Of a DNA stretch of 64,000 nucleotides, positions 25,363-39,440 are shown in pieces. Within the stretch, counting starts at the first letter, position 1. Every line of letters begins with the position of its first letter. A model generated the notes under the pieces. That model saw nothing but the letters and a program-made list of their open reading frames with translations. It had not been told where the DNA came from and made no database searches. Position numbers and translations under genes: made by a program. Source of the DNA: Ceratodon purpureus (taxonomy: Eukaryota; Streptophyta; Bryopsida; Pseudoditrichales; Ditrichaceae); NCBI GenBank assembly GCA_014871385.1, contig CM026432.1:2754150-2818149 (forward strand), given 5' to 3'.

Positions 25363-27824
25363 ACTTTTGTGATTTTTTTAATTCTCTTCACCCTTTTAAT
25401 TCTTTTCCACCAACAACTCTGTTTTCTCTCGTTTTATGTATATGTGTATGTATGCATGTGCTAAATTAGTAAAAGATTCAGAGGATGTTTAAGGCTTAGG
25501 CATGTTTTTTGTACACTAGGCCTCATTGACATGACTCAAATGTGATGCAATCCACAACAATTGAAGAGTTAGAATCTAGGCATAAACCAAAAACAGTAAA
25601 TAAAACACCTCAAATCTATTGTATTTTTTACTCTATATACACTACATGTACAATATGACTCTAATACCGGTCCGATCCACAAGGATGTGTATCGTTACAC
25701 CAATCATCTTTAGCCTTACTCCAATGACTCATCACTTCTCTTTCTAGAGAATCTTCCATCTACATTTATAATGTCAACGGAAACAACCACTCATGGACTA
25801 AAGCTTTCTTCATGAGCAAAGTTCATCCCACCAAGACCCTTATCTTTTGTACTCTCCTCTCCGTATTCTCTTCAATTCCGCCTTTCTTTTGGTTTCCGTA
25901 TATTACTACAGTGATGTATTCTTATCAATTTGGACCGTCTACAATGACTCTGAATGGAGATCTGATTGTTGCATCCTGAGCCTCTGAGAAGAACGGAAAT
26001 CTGAACAGGTATAGTCGAGAGCAAATTCATTTTGGATTTCAAGATATTCACCCCCAACTGAGTTTCGCAACCACATTCTGGTTCCCTACCAATAACAACA
26101 AAAAAGACTTTCAACCGTAAGATGTTTATCTCAGCCTATTTCTTGGTCTAGTTTGAAAACCAATGTTTTAATTATTATCTTTCACAACATCGTAACATTC
26201 AATGTGTGTGCAAAAGCTTTTTTGGGCATTGCTCGAGAGGCATTACTTCCACGGTGCAAAGTGAGACTTGAAGCTTCTTACCTCACACATTTTGGTCATA
26301 TTTTTTTCCATGTAGTTAACTAGGCAAGGTATGATCATGCAAAATTTTAGGGACTCAAAACGCTTTTTAGAGCATCATGCAAATTGTTTTCTATAAGAAG
26401 GTATAAAATTGACAAAAATAGTAAAACATGCATTACAAAAACAATTTGTGAGATAAAGGAAAAGTGAACGGTGAGTAGGTACCTTTATGAATTTGTGATT
26501 TTCAAAAAAACAATTTCAAAAAAAATCAAAAATCTTGAGTTTTGACAAAAAATTTATAGAAAAACCCAATAATTACTAAAAGCTTTGAAGCTTGTCTTTG
26601 TAAGTAATGGAGGCTGCCCTTGCAAAATTGGTGAACTTTTTGACTTGGGTCACTATTGAATTTGAGTAGTGATTTGGTTATGAACATATTTCATTTTTTT
26701 TTATAAAACTAGCCTCTTGTGCGGCGAGCCCCACTACGTTGGTGGATGGAAGGGTGATGGATATGAAGACGAATACGTAAAAATCGTAAGCAAGAATATT
26801 ACTTTTAACTCTTCAATCAATTTTGCGCTAAAATATATCTATGAAGAAATCACACTTCATGGAGCACCCATAACCATGGTTATAAAAGTACGTGCAAGTA
26901 GGCAGTGGAGTAAGATGCATAATGTGCGAAATTCCCATCGGCCACCTTCAAGTATATGACAACTATTGGTGCTAATTTAAAGTTTATAGTTTTTCCTTTC
27001 TCAACCGAGGCTCATGGGAATTATTCATAGTTGAAGGCCCACCTTATAAGTCATTTTGAAATCCAACAAGGATACTCGTACTTCTACACCCTCAATCTAT
27101 ATTTTGATGGGATAAACATACACTTTGTTTAGAGTGACTTTCTTTGAAGATGGAATTCTTTTTCTTCTTCTTCATTTCTTTTGTCGATCTTTTTTCTTCT
27201 TCTTCTTCTATATTTTTCCCCTTTGTTTTCCTTTTTTTCCTGAATCAAAATCAAACTCTTGGAATCTTGGTCTAAGTGTCGTATGAATATTCTATTTCAT
27301 AAATTTTCAGAGAGCATTTGAAAAATCACATTTCACTTTGCAACAGAATTTATGAATTTTGATTTAAAAAGAATAGGTACAAGTGCATGTGTTAGAAAAG
27401 AAAATGGATGAACAAAATCATGCAAATTTTCATAATTGTGCATTTTTTTGGTTAATTTATTTTGTGGAATTTATGACAGCAGATTTTGAGAGAGAAAAAT
27501 CAATATATTGAACATTTTGTTGACAAATAACTTTTAGAACCTGGATTTGATCCCTACAACTTGAAAGCGAGAAGCAGTACCTAGAGTATGTCCGCAATAG
27601 TGAAGTTTACATGATCCACTTGCCAGTTAATATCATCACATGGGATATTCAAGCCATGAATCCATTTGGGGACAAGCAGTCCATCCCACTACAACAGTCC
27701 AGATAGTTCACAAGCTTGTATGTAACTTATCTCTCTCAAATAGTCCTTTTCCCAGCCCAAAATGTAGCACGCACTACATTATGTAAGTACAAGTAGGTCA
27801 TGTAGGCACCTAAATATTGCAGTA

Positions 27825-28225
27825 AGGTAGTAATACCATAAACCGAGACCTCCCTTCAACCTGTGCATTAGACTTGTGCTGATACCGCACCAACAGGAAT
27901 CAAGATCCTTGATTTTGGTACATACCTTGACCAGCCTTGAAAAGCGTTGATGCACCTCACAAGCTTTGAGATCTTATATCGGTTTTGGGTAGAGCTGCTT
28001 TTGGAATTGTGCCTATGCCAGTAGCAGACTTTATGAAGTCTACAAGACAAAAAATGGGTTCAGCTAAAATATTTCCAGGAAATTGTATTTTCATCAGAAA
28101 TTTATGAAAACAACTTCTATCATTCTGTTTTCAATTTGTCTATGTACTTGCAATAATTCCCTGAGAAAATGATAGTTCAAATTGCTCAAAACTCCTTATT
28201 CTATCGGTTTATGGTATTACTACCT
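27825..28225 (-). mobile_element. 401-bp TIR element in unit D
   Basis: Mirror copy of the element in unit A; both inverted ends and the TA flanks are present. Unit E is truncated before this position and lacks it. Confidence 0.75.
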
Positions 28226-30243
28226 TAATTTCTTCAGATTCAAGTTGCTGTCATGCTTGACCCAATTTTTGAAATGGACAAAGCCAAGCCTTCACTCATA
28301 TGATCACACTAAAACATGTAACCTTTCATGATGTCAGAAGTTCCTTTTTTTAGACTGGTGTCAAAAGTTCCTTTTTTCGACCTTTTCTCCAATCCCCAAG
28401 ATATCCTAAATCACTCTACTTTTTGTTTTATTTAGACGTGCTCACCATCAAATTGTAATAGAATACTGCAGAACGTTTGTAATAGAAATTGAAAACTCTA
28501 GACATACATTGGAAAATCTAGATCGTTTCATTGAGAGGAACATTCACCAGCGTTTTATTAATTTGAAATTATTCTACAAACGTAAAGCACCGATTGAGAA
28601 TACTTCACTGTTGCTTGTTCAATATTCTAGATTTCTAAACTCAAATAGAGGACTCTCTCCACCACATAAGTTCAAGTCTGCACATCAGTGACTGCAGATA
28701 ACAACGCATAAAAGAGAACACGTTCTGTGAATTCATGCACTCGAGATTCGAACTACCTGCGTCAAGAGATCCACCTGCAACCCCACCCTCAACACAACCA
28801 ATGTCACCATCATCTAAAGATCATCGTCCAAAGCGCTCTCCCACCACCATATCATCTCAACCAACCCAAAGCTCTAAAATTCAGCACAATATAGATCTCA
28901 TTTTTTAGCTCAATCAGAAGCTGGGTATAATCTCATTTAAATAACTTATTCCACCCTCTTCAATGTTAAAACTTGAGATTCCATATTACGCTCACAATCA
29001 ACAAAAAACCAAGCTTTTCTACGTAAACAGAAACAGTGTTCATACCACACATCCTCTTGGAGTTCATAAACAAATCCAGAAAGAGTAGCTCTGCTCAAAG
29101 ACGATCAAACCTAGATTACTGTATAAAGACGATCAACTCCAGATGAAGCCGTAATTGCAACCAACAAAGTATCAAGAGTCTCAAAACTCCAAAGCCAAAA
29201 TTGTTTGCACATCCTTACTCAATCTGTAAGCACAAAGGAAGCTCCAAACAGACCTCCCCAACCAGGACACCATTTCTCGTACTTAAGCCTAGCAACACGA
29301 ATTATATCAGATGCGTCAGCTCCACTACTATTGAAACCTATTAGTATTATAGCACAACCCCTACGCGCACACTGAGACGGCAAAGGCCTCCAAAACCCGC
29401 ACACCAACACACTCTCCCTTTAAATTAGTTAATAATTAGGCACAAAAGGTAGAGAGCTTTGGTAAGAAGAGGAACTTCACATATCGATCAAGATGGTGCT
29501 TGACCAGGTGTGTATGTGTTGCTAGACAGATCCCTGTGGCAAGGCTCATGTAAATCATTACAATATCACAGTCTTTTAAGATAGAAATTCTCCGGGAGGT
29601 AGTCCGACAAGTCTAAATCTGCCAAGAGTTTCAAGAGAGAGAATATGGTGCATAGGAAAAGATGGTCACGTCTATGGAAGGAAGCACAGGCCAGTGATCA
29701 CTCTGTTAGATAAATAACTCATCAAATCAGAGTGAGTCAACTGAGTCTTAGATTAGTAAAACTACTCATCAGTGAGGACCAATATGAATATGATGATACT
29801 CACAGATACTGCAACTCTGATAACTTAGAAATTTTGGTTCCGTGATAAACCCCTACAACAAAGAGTTAGCCTTTGTGAGCAGTTTGCAGACTTGGAAACA
29901 ATGATTAGCTGAGGAGTGAATTTAACCATCTAAAGTTCTTCATGCTCGGGGAATGACGTAGGGGTCAAGGGTCTTAACCAGTCCTGGCAGAGAGCCTGGT
30001 ATTGGTTGTAGATACATAATTGAGTTTATCCCAAGTCTGCAAGATTCTAGTCTATGACCTAATTCTTACCCTACCCATCACTGACCATAACTTTAGTTAA
30101 CCAGTAAATTGAAAGTTCGTTCAAGGAAGGATGAGTACAAGGATAAGAGATGTGATGAGCACTCACAGTGTGGACAACCGTGACAAGTTGGAAACATCTG
30201 GTGCGGAGCCTGTAAGTTCGTATATGGATAGATCCCTACAGCA

Positions 30244-33200
30244 AGACAATTGTTCACTTGGAGACACTAATCAGCCCAAACATGTCACTACAGCTCAATT
30301 ATCATTAAACTCATGCTTAGAAATTTTAAAAATGAGATGTTCAAAGCAATTGATTCCGTTTCAGATGATTTAATAATTGTCATATGACGGAAAGATACAG
30401 TAACTCCTCCTAAGAGGCGAGCAACCGTCAAATTCCATTTTCAAGCTTACGAGGCACGAAGAGTTTGTGTATGGGAATAATATACCTGAGTATTAAAAAA
30501 GATTGTGGCAAGGTCGTTATATTGGTTTTCGTTGGAACAGAACACTTGCACAAACCATAATACGCCCCAGTAGAATCAATAAGAATAACAATCAGCATCA
30601 ACAAAATCCTCATGAAATAAAGCCCAAAATAAATAAAAAGCCTATCTGGTATTAGTCGTCAAAAACTTCAGCAAAAACAACACTGGGTTCAACTGATGAA
30701 ATGAGCTCAGAACCGCTGAACTGATAAGTAATTGCCATCCTAACGTGGTAATCATTTCTCACAATTCTGGGAACTAAACTTTCAGGAGGGAACTCAGTTG
30801 ATTTGTGCAGATAAGAATCTTTACCCACATTACATTTGTAATTATGCGTTCAGAACAAGCGAACATCGGTTTGCCACAAAGAAAGATCTTCCGCAGAGAA
30901 TCATAGCCAAAAAGGAAAGAATCGTAAGACACTGGGTCCGTTCCCCACAAGCGACATGTCTCATTTTCAATAGCAACACATGTGTTGTAAACACTTCGAA
31001 TGAAGCCGAATCACTAGAGATCTAACAGCATTCGAGCGCTAATCCGCAACGACACGGACTACAGAGAAAACAGATCTCGAATGATCTGAATGAATCGGAA
31101 TCAATGGATTCACAGCGCAGGCTCGGCACTGACAAGGCTGGCATTGCGCAAATAAATTCTTCCTATAAAGTCCTAGAAACCTAACCGCTGGGTTCATGCC
31201 GTTTCCTCGCTCATCATAGATCAAAAGAATTCTGAAAAATCTCAGCTATGATCTAAATGGCAGCAACGACGATATACACCACGAGCTTTTGAAGTAACCT
31301 CCATCGCGATAGTTAATTAATATCCATCTGAAGAAACCACAACAAAGAGCACAAGATTCGGCGAAGACATGAATCAGTCATTACTCACAGAAGTCCGAGA
31401 TTGAGAAGCTGGAATGTAAATCAGCCGGCGAGAACCTCACCCAGTCTTCTGTTGTGTGGATAAACCCCCTTGTTGAGGTTGTAGAGTTGCTCCGCTTCTT
31501 CCACCTACTGAATCAATGAAAAAATAGAACTTTAAAATTCATCTCAATTTGTAGTAATTTAATAATGATTTATTAAAAGATTTATAATTTTTTTGACCCA
31601 AAAATATATAGATTCAAATCTAATATTTATAAATTATAGACTAAGTTCATTGGGGGTGTATTTTCAATATTATCTGATCACCTACTTATGAAGAGAAAAA
31701 AAAGCAGTTCATATAAAAATCTCTAGTAACACTAGAGATTGCTTAAGCTTAAGTTATCATTTGTAAATTTTATTACTCATACGAATGATATATGATCTTT
31801 TATATTTTGAATGCAACAAAGTTAATATTGTCTACTAAAGTCTGATTACCAAAAATGTATTTATATTATTCCACTACATGTTGTAGGTTGTAATTGTGTT
31901 AAGAATGGTGCCTATTTAAACATTCAATGTTGGTAACTTTTACAAAGACAAAGTCTAGAACCTGCCTCATCGTAACAACTAATTGTAAATAAAAAAAACA
32001 TGATCTGAAATTAATTGTAAAAATATATTAATATTAAATAAATTAAATTTATCTGATATTAAGATCAACTTAATATTTATAATAGGCTTTATTTTACACT
32101 GAAATAATTCAAACCAAATCAATAAATTATAAATTCTTATTAGGCTTACATTAATTATCATTAAAGCATACTATCATTTCAAATTATATTTAATTCATTG
32201 AAATACGAAATGTCTGTTTATAAATCTATATCTAAATAAAAATAAAAATAATCATCTATACACAAGAGTTTTGAAAGAAAGCAAATTTTACCACTTAGAA
32301 GAATTTCTGGGTGGTTATAACGGCACGCAATACCATACTTACAACTGAATTTGCATAGCCTGGACTCCACTCCCCACCGCACAAGTTTTGTATATAAATA
32401 CATTTATCGCCCTCCAATAATCGGTCGTGGGTGAGGCACACCCGGCCAGGGGCTGTGAGGGACGCGTGCGCCGCGCCCCCACAGCCTTTTGCCCCCCACC
32501 CCCGACGTCTCCGGTTCGATTCCCTCCGACCCACTTTTGTGATTTTTTTAATTCTCTTCACCCTTTTAATTCTTTTCCACCAACAACTCTGTTTTCTCTC
32601 GTTTTATGTATATGTGTATGTATGCATGTGCTAAATTAGTAAAAGATTCAGAGGATGTTTAAGGCTTAGGCATGTTTTTTGTACACTAGGCCTCATTGAC
32701 ATGACTCAAATGTGATGCAATCCACAACAATTGAAGAGTTAGAATCTAGGCATAAACCAAAAACAGTAAATAAAACACCTCAAATCTATTGTATTTTTTA
32801 CTCTATATACACTACATGTACAATATGACTCTAATACCGGTCCGATCCACAAGGATGTGTATCGTTACACCAATCATCTTTAGCCTTACTCCAATGACTC
32901 ATCACTTCTCTTTCTAGAGAATCTTCCATCTACATTTATAATGTCAACGGAAACAACCACTCATGGACTAAAGCTTTCTTCATGAGCAAAGTTCATCCCA
33001 CCAAGACCCTTATCTTTTGTACTCTCCTCTCCGTATTCTCTTCAATTCCGCCTTTCTTTTGGTTTCCGTATATTACTACAGTGATGTATTCTTATCAATT
33101 TGGACCGTCTACAATGACTCTGAATGGAGATCTGATTGTTGCATCCTGAGCCTCTGAGAAGAACGGAAATCTGAACAGGTATAGTCGAGAGCAAATTCAT

Positions 33201-33296
33201 TTTGGATTTCAAGATATTCACCCCCAACTGAGTTTCGCAACCACATTCTGGTTCCCTACCAATAACAACAAAAAAGACTTTCAACCGTAAGATGTT
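30244..33296 (-). repeat. Macrosatellite unit E (truncated at outer edge)
   Basis: Covers unit positions 7169 down to 4117 and then stops inside the partial 0.93-kb-family repeat. It carries A/D-type variants and at least one private change near 31660. The base after 33296 no longer matches any other copy, so this is the array's outer breakpoint. Confidence 0.9.
32423..32532 (+). ncRNA. tRNA-like segment, unit E
   Basis: Fifth copy, A-type. It is the last complete sub-feature before the array's outer end. Confidence 0.4.
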
Positions 33297-33320
33297 CAAC
33301 AATTTAAATCAAGCAGCAAA

Positions 33321-35478
33321 ATGGATATGGCGAGAATTTTGTCCGATTTTGCTCTAGACCGTGTAGTGCAAACTCCAGATGACATTTGCAAGTGGGGTTG
33401 TGCACTGAAGAAGTTGTTGTTAGTGCTGGGCGTGCAGCTCTGGACGGTGGAATTTCTGTGGTACTTTTCTCTGCCTTGCCAGTTTCTTTCTGTTAGGGAA
33501 TTTTCTTCAGTGGTAAATGATAGGGTTTAATGGCAGAGATTGTTGGTAGCTTCAAAGGTCAGTCCGAGTTTGCCGAATTGATACGAATACAGATTCCACA
33601 AAACCAAAGCGGAAACTTACGGTGACCTAATGCTTGCATAGCAGCACGACTCTGGCTCTTACTGTGGCTTATGCCTCTTAAGTCAAGATCTTAGCGGACT
33701 GTTTGCTTGATTTCCTGTTTGTCTTATTTACTGGGTGTGACTAGTCATTGACGTGCAGTTGGAGGTTACAATGAGGACACCGGGGGCTTCCAAGGTTAGC
33801 CGTGAGTATGATCCCAATGGCAACTTATCATAATCATTCGTTGGATTGACACGAATATTTTGTTGCAGTAAGATGGAAATAACTGCCATGGCTATTTTAT
33901 CATTTCACCATCTAAGGGCGTGGTTATGCTCCTCTGTAGGTCATCAAGAAACTTGTACATGAGTATCCATCAGCAACTATTGGGGTGTGTTCAATTGTAA
34001 CCTTAACTGCCTTATTGGTGGATAACATTGTTCATCCAACTTTTGCTTAGAAGCAAGTTTGGCGAGTATTCTAATTCCTAGCATGATATATACTCTAATG
34101 CATACAACGTAATATTTAGCATTTGAAGGTGATCCGGTAACTATATGATGAACTTTGAGATGCTGCTGTTCATTTTCTCGCTTACTTTGCATAGGTATGG
34201 CGATTTGTTTTGAAGTGCATTATTAGGCCAGTTCGTTACAGACATCTTTCGACGATCTTACTTGTCCGGTCACTGTGACTGCAGGCTGGAACAGTCTTGA
34301 CATGGCAGGATGCAAAAATAGCCAAAGAAGCAGGGGCAACTTTCCTGACGAGCCCCGTTACTTATCAGGTTTTATATTCTGTGCTTAAAATTTTTAATCA
34401 AGAAAATCACAAAATAAAATACGGAGTTGGTTTGGTGGATTGCATATGAGGTTCCTATTGTACTTGTAGCGGATTTGAAGTTAAGTGCATATTTACTACA
34501 TCTTACAAGTTCTGTTGGCACAGGAACTTATTCAAGTCCATACCAGTTCTACTGTTCTATTTATTCCAGGCGCAATGACTCCATCTGAGGTTTGATGGAA
34601 TCCCTTTCTTACATTCAAATGGCATCTTATTACATACACACAATGGGCTTGACCCTTAACAAGCAGATGATGATAGAATCCTTGGAGTTCATTTACACTA
34701 CTAACAATATCTTGAGCTGGTCTTTGTCGTGGATATCTGATGAATGTGCTTTTTTCTATGCAGATTCTCCAAGCTCGTAGATGGAGAGCCTCGTGTGTGA
34801 AGGTAAAGATCATGCAATTCATAAATTGGCCCTTCTCTCAGGATTACTATGCTGATTGTCCATTTGGAAACGATGATTGTTGTACAATTTGCTGCTGTTA
34901 TATATGAGTTAGGGATGCCGAACTTTGGAAGTCCCCATGCACAAAGTTTTTACATCTTGGAGTTATACCCAGTATCTCTTATGGGAGGTATTCAATACGT
35001 GAAAATGTTGAAGCTGTTGTTCCCAAGCCTACCGATCATTCCTGCAAACGGCATATCTTTGGGTGAGTATCGCATATGTGGCAACTCTCGAGTTCTTTGC
35101 TTAGTCAGTGACTTTCAACTATCTGCATATGCGCTTGAAGTTTGGAAAATTAACAGTGTCCTTTGAAATTTCACAGCATGCAGTAGTTGAAATTCCTGGA
35201 TGTAGTCCATTAAATTAATTTTTGGATCAGCTCATTGAACTTTGGTCCGATTCCTTTCTGGATGTAGATGCGGTGGAGAGCTATTTGCAAGTGGGCTCGA
35301 CCGCAGTGGTAACATCCGTGATGCCATTTTCAACAAGACTGCTCTTGTGCAGCATGACTATGACCAAATCGCAGATCGAGCAAAGAGAGTAGCTACTGTA
35401 GCTGCTAATTCAGAAAGAGTAGATTCAAGCACTTTGAAATACACTAGGAATGGCCAAAGGTTCAGAGCTGTAATCTAG
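33321..35478 (+). pseudogene. KDPG-aldolase-like gene, probably a pseudogene (8 exons)
   Basis: Exons: 33321-33460, 33759-33794, 33940-33984, 34285-34368, 34524-34589, 34764-34802, 34963-35062 and 35268-35478; every junction is gt/ag and phases agree. Conserved pieces in order are AGRAALDGGISV, LEVTMRTPGA (the catalytic-type Glu), AGTVLTWQDAK, LFIPGAMTPSE, CVKLYPVS (the Schiff-base Lys) and DAIFNKTALV. This is the class I aldolase family that splits 2-keto-3-deoxy-6-phosphogluconate into pyruvate and glyceraldehyde 3-phosphate. Two frame changes are visible. Exon 1 changes frame between about 33360 and 33405. The last exon changes frame near 35316-35320, just before DAIFNK, and an apparent one-base loss fits. 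No transit peptide is seen; the array breakpoint lies 24 bp before the ATG. Sequencing error at two sites is the alternative. Confidence 0.75.
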
Positions 35479-36103
35479 AGTCCACAACTTCACAGGTTTC
35501 CCGCTTAACCCTAGTAGACGTTCCTTCTCCAGATTAAGCTTGTGTTGCTTGTGTTGTTCGTTCACTCTTCTCGTGGTAAAAATGCCCGTTCTCTGTCCAA
35601 TGTCGTTGGTCTTGTGTATCGCATTTTTCTATTTCATATTTTTTGATTGAGCATGCCGAGAAGGTCCATCCCTTTGCCCATGGCCCACGGGCCTCGCATG
35701 CCGTTAGCATTCATTTCATTGAAGTTCACATGGTTCAGCAAAAATTAGTTCTAATTTCCTTAGCATCACATAATTGGTAGAAGTGCAACAAATTTTGCTA
35801 TCATATAATCCATATTACCGGTACTACATCATTTACAAAAAAATAAGTACTCCATTAAAAATGGTAACATGTTTCAATTTTGCTTGAAAATGTTTCAAAG
35901 CTTTTATTGCTTTTCAAAGTAATGAATTTGTTGAATTTCAAAAACGGTTAAATTCTTTGTGCTCATTTCTAAATATAGCTGTGAACAATGTCACTTAGCA
36001 TTTTCTCTTTAATCCCTTAAAAAGGACTAAGAGGTCTAAAACAGGTTCATATCACCTCAATGGGTAGGTTCTTATCACCTCAATAATTTTCTCATATTTT
36101 TAG
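35479..36103. other. Intergenic, no gene seen
   Basis: 3' flank of the aldolase-like gene followed by AT-rich DNA; the phrase 'cttatcacctcaat' recurs nearby around 36050-36080. No upstream exons of the FabG-like gene could be found here. Confidence 0.5.
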
Positions 36104-36835
<732 letters not shown>

Positions 36836-38603
36836 AGACACCAATAGTCCTCACATGTGCCTCCTCTGTCTACGATTAAAATGCCGCCCTAAAAGCTTTA
36901 GCAGCTACATGCCTTGCGGGCTCTAGAATCTGTACCATCGTGCAGCCTCGGGATCGATTGTATCATGTGACTCAAATTTTTGTGACTCAAGGACCATCAC
37001 CGCTACAAGTGCCAGGCCATTCATTTAGCATTGCTACATCAAACAGTAAGCGGATTCCCAAAACTATTTCAACCGCAAGAAAAAGTCAATACGAGCTTCC
37101 GACGATTCTCCAGCAAGACAATCCTATGAATGAGCGGTGTTTGAGAGAAAACGATGATGCCTCCATTCAATGCGTAGTCGATTCTATTGCATGTCAACCT
37201 CAAATCTGTCCCGCTACATGATTCCTCCGGTGGAGCTTGACAATGTGGCTCCTGGGTCTCGGTTCGACAATGTGGCTCCTTGGTCTTAGTGTCGCGCAGA
37301 ACCTTACTTGCTCGGTCTTCTCTTGTCTTATTCTCTTGTGTTGGATTGATGAGAGAGCGGTTATTGCTATAATCAATTATTGGAGGTTAGGTTTGTATCT
37401 AAGACATCATCTAAAAGATTGCATCACACGATCAAAACTTATACCATTTCCATAAAATAAATAATGAATTAATGACTATTACATACACAATATGTATGAA
37501 GCATTTTCAAAAAATAATAATTCATCTCTATATATAAATTAATTATACATAAACATATACATACTTACTACTATAAATACTAAATAATATCATATATACC
37601 AACTTTGTTCTTCAATTATGTACGAATGTGTCATAAGATATATCAATCGTCACTGGTAATGCGAAGAGTAGCGAAGCCTTAGTGTTTTTTACTTAAAATT
37701 CTATAATCTTTTAATTCACCTTGTCAAATATATTAATTTTTTTTGTACATAATCCTCTAAAAGCCTTTAATCAGAACCTACGGTTTGAAATGCAAATAAA
37801 TCTTTGATTTTGGTATGTTCACTCTTCTTTCAGAAATGGCAATTTTTGGATTGTTTTCGGTGAGAGATGGTCATGGCCAAATAGGAGTTAATGACAACAT
37901 AAATACAAATAAATTCACTTTTTGATAAGCAAATCTAATTTGTTCTAAAAAACAATTTCTTCATTTTAAGGTGTACAAATTAGCTACCTTGATGTGGTAT
38001 TTCTGATTGTACATGAGAAAATTACTTGGTCTGATACCATACACGGTATCTAGTGGTGATACTTGAAATCTTTCCATGACAAACATGTCCTAATTACAAA
38101 AAGGCAAGATGGATGGTCCAATAATGTCACTTAAAAGCTCCAAAAGTAAGTTAGCATACAATTGAACCATTTGACTTTTAGTGTAGTGCCGTGGTAACTC
38201 CACCTTACCCAAGTTTGATGAATCTATATTGTCTAGGATTCAAAATCTCACAAATAAATTATAGAGGGTGCAAAGTCGTCTTCTAAATAGCATATATTTT
38301 TTTGAGTGAATAATAAATTTTCAATACTTATATAAAATTGTGATATATGCCATTAATATGATTTTCTAAACATTGTACTTCAAAATTGTTGTACATTACA
38401 AAGCAAATGTTTCAAAGACTTTTAAGTTATATAACCTAGATTTTGAATAGTAAACTTATCCTTTGCTATTATTATTGACTACAATGTTTTTATTATTTTT
38501 GTGGATACAATCTTAGCAAAGTTCAGAATCTAAAGCTTTATCTAAGGTATAAATATATATTTATATTTTGAAGACAAGTAATCAATTTGAATTACTCAAA
38601 AAC
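36836..38603. other. AT-rich intergenic region
   Basis: An open frame of 93 codons at 36940-37221 starts with GTG and resembles nothing I know. The segment 37215-37280 contains the short tandem phrase 'gacaatgtggctcct' twice. The remainder to 38600 is AT-rich without a gene. Confidence 0.5.
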
Positions 38604-39440
38604 AGGAGGTACAGCTGACAAGAGCCCCGGAAGCCTCTCGACTTAGAGGGGTAAGGATATCAAAGCATTATCAACGAAAGAATCCAAAGAATAAGGACGT
38701 CAGGTGGACGTGAGTGCACTCATGTAACGACCATGTCCCTGCAAGAGCTAAGAAAGCCCTCCGAGAACATCCATTGAGAATCAAACGGTAGCAAGAGTCG
38801 AGTACTGTCTCGAGGACGATGCTTGATGGCGCGGGTGACCTTAAGCTAGGCCACTCGCCCCGCGTCGATGAGGGCGTTCCACACGGCTTGCTGAAGGTGA
38901 GGGCTCGGCCAGTCTTCCAAGGCAAAGACCCGGGCATTCCTGGCCAGCCATGATTGCTAGAGCACGGCCTCGGGAAGGATAGCCCATATGTGACGCAAAG
39001 TTAGTGAAGGGTCGAGGCCATCGGAGACCGAGGATACAAGAGCGCCAGTGGAACCTCGGATGGGGACCGAAGCCTGCGCCCCTAAGGCAATGGAAATGGC
39101 TTGAGCATAATTCCAAATGCCGAGGACTTGGGCGCATTTGCAAAATCTATGAAGGACAGATTTATTGCGGATATGGGGCATACCGGGCACTCTACAAAGA
39201 TGAAAGCATCGGCTCGGTGCCGCCAAAGATTGACTGCTACAGCCTTGTGTAACACTGACCAAAGAAACGCACTTTCCTTGCGGTGGCGTAGCGGGGTCCA
39301 AGTATCTTTCCAATCCGGTTTGAAACGAGCGGGGAGGAGGGTAGGTCCCGATTTTGCATTGATGGGGTTGTTGAGTTCTGTGCGGGGATTGAGGATGAAT
39401 CAAGCTTTCTAGGGCAAGTAGGACAATAGTTTGGATCCGT
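38604..39440 (-). mobile_element. LINE ORF2 C-terminal fragment (zf-RVT region), decayed
   Basis: The minus strand translates in pieces to FKPDWKDTW, KESAFLWSVLHKAVAVNLW, ECPVCP, a WAILPE stretch and FDSQW. These align in order with the better-preserved LINE at 50410-51155. This is the zinc-binding region after the reverse transcriptase of plant LINEs. Several frame changes separate the pieces, so the copy is dead and older than the other one. It is more GC-rich than its surroundings. Confidence 0.65.

Larger units (their letters stand above)
23074..30243 (-). repeat. Macrosatellite unit D (full length)
   Basis: Complete 7170-bp unit, mirror of unit A. At the loop-end variant sites it carries the A-type bases (for example near 23766, 23822 and 23872). 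It has private changes, for example near 27767. Confidence 0.9.
16572..33296 (-). repeat. Right arm of palindromic macrosatellite
   Basis: This is the reverse complement of the left block. It comprises a partial unit (6502 bp, the same length as the partial unit on the left side of the loop), one full unit (7170 bp) and a further partial unit (3053 bp). It extends about 3 kb beyond what the left arm shows in the window. At the loop side both arms break at the same unit position and share the last eight bases ggattttt. At the outer side it stops within the unit, directly before the KDPG-aldolase-like gene. Confidence 0.95.

Noticed and set aside
36940-37221. 93-codon ORF as a gene
   Set aside because: Starts with GTG, no family likeness, no promoter or splice context.
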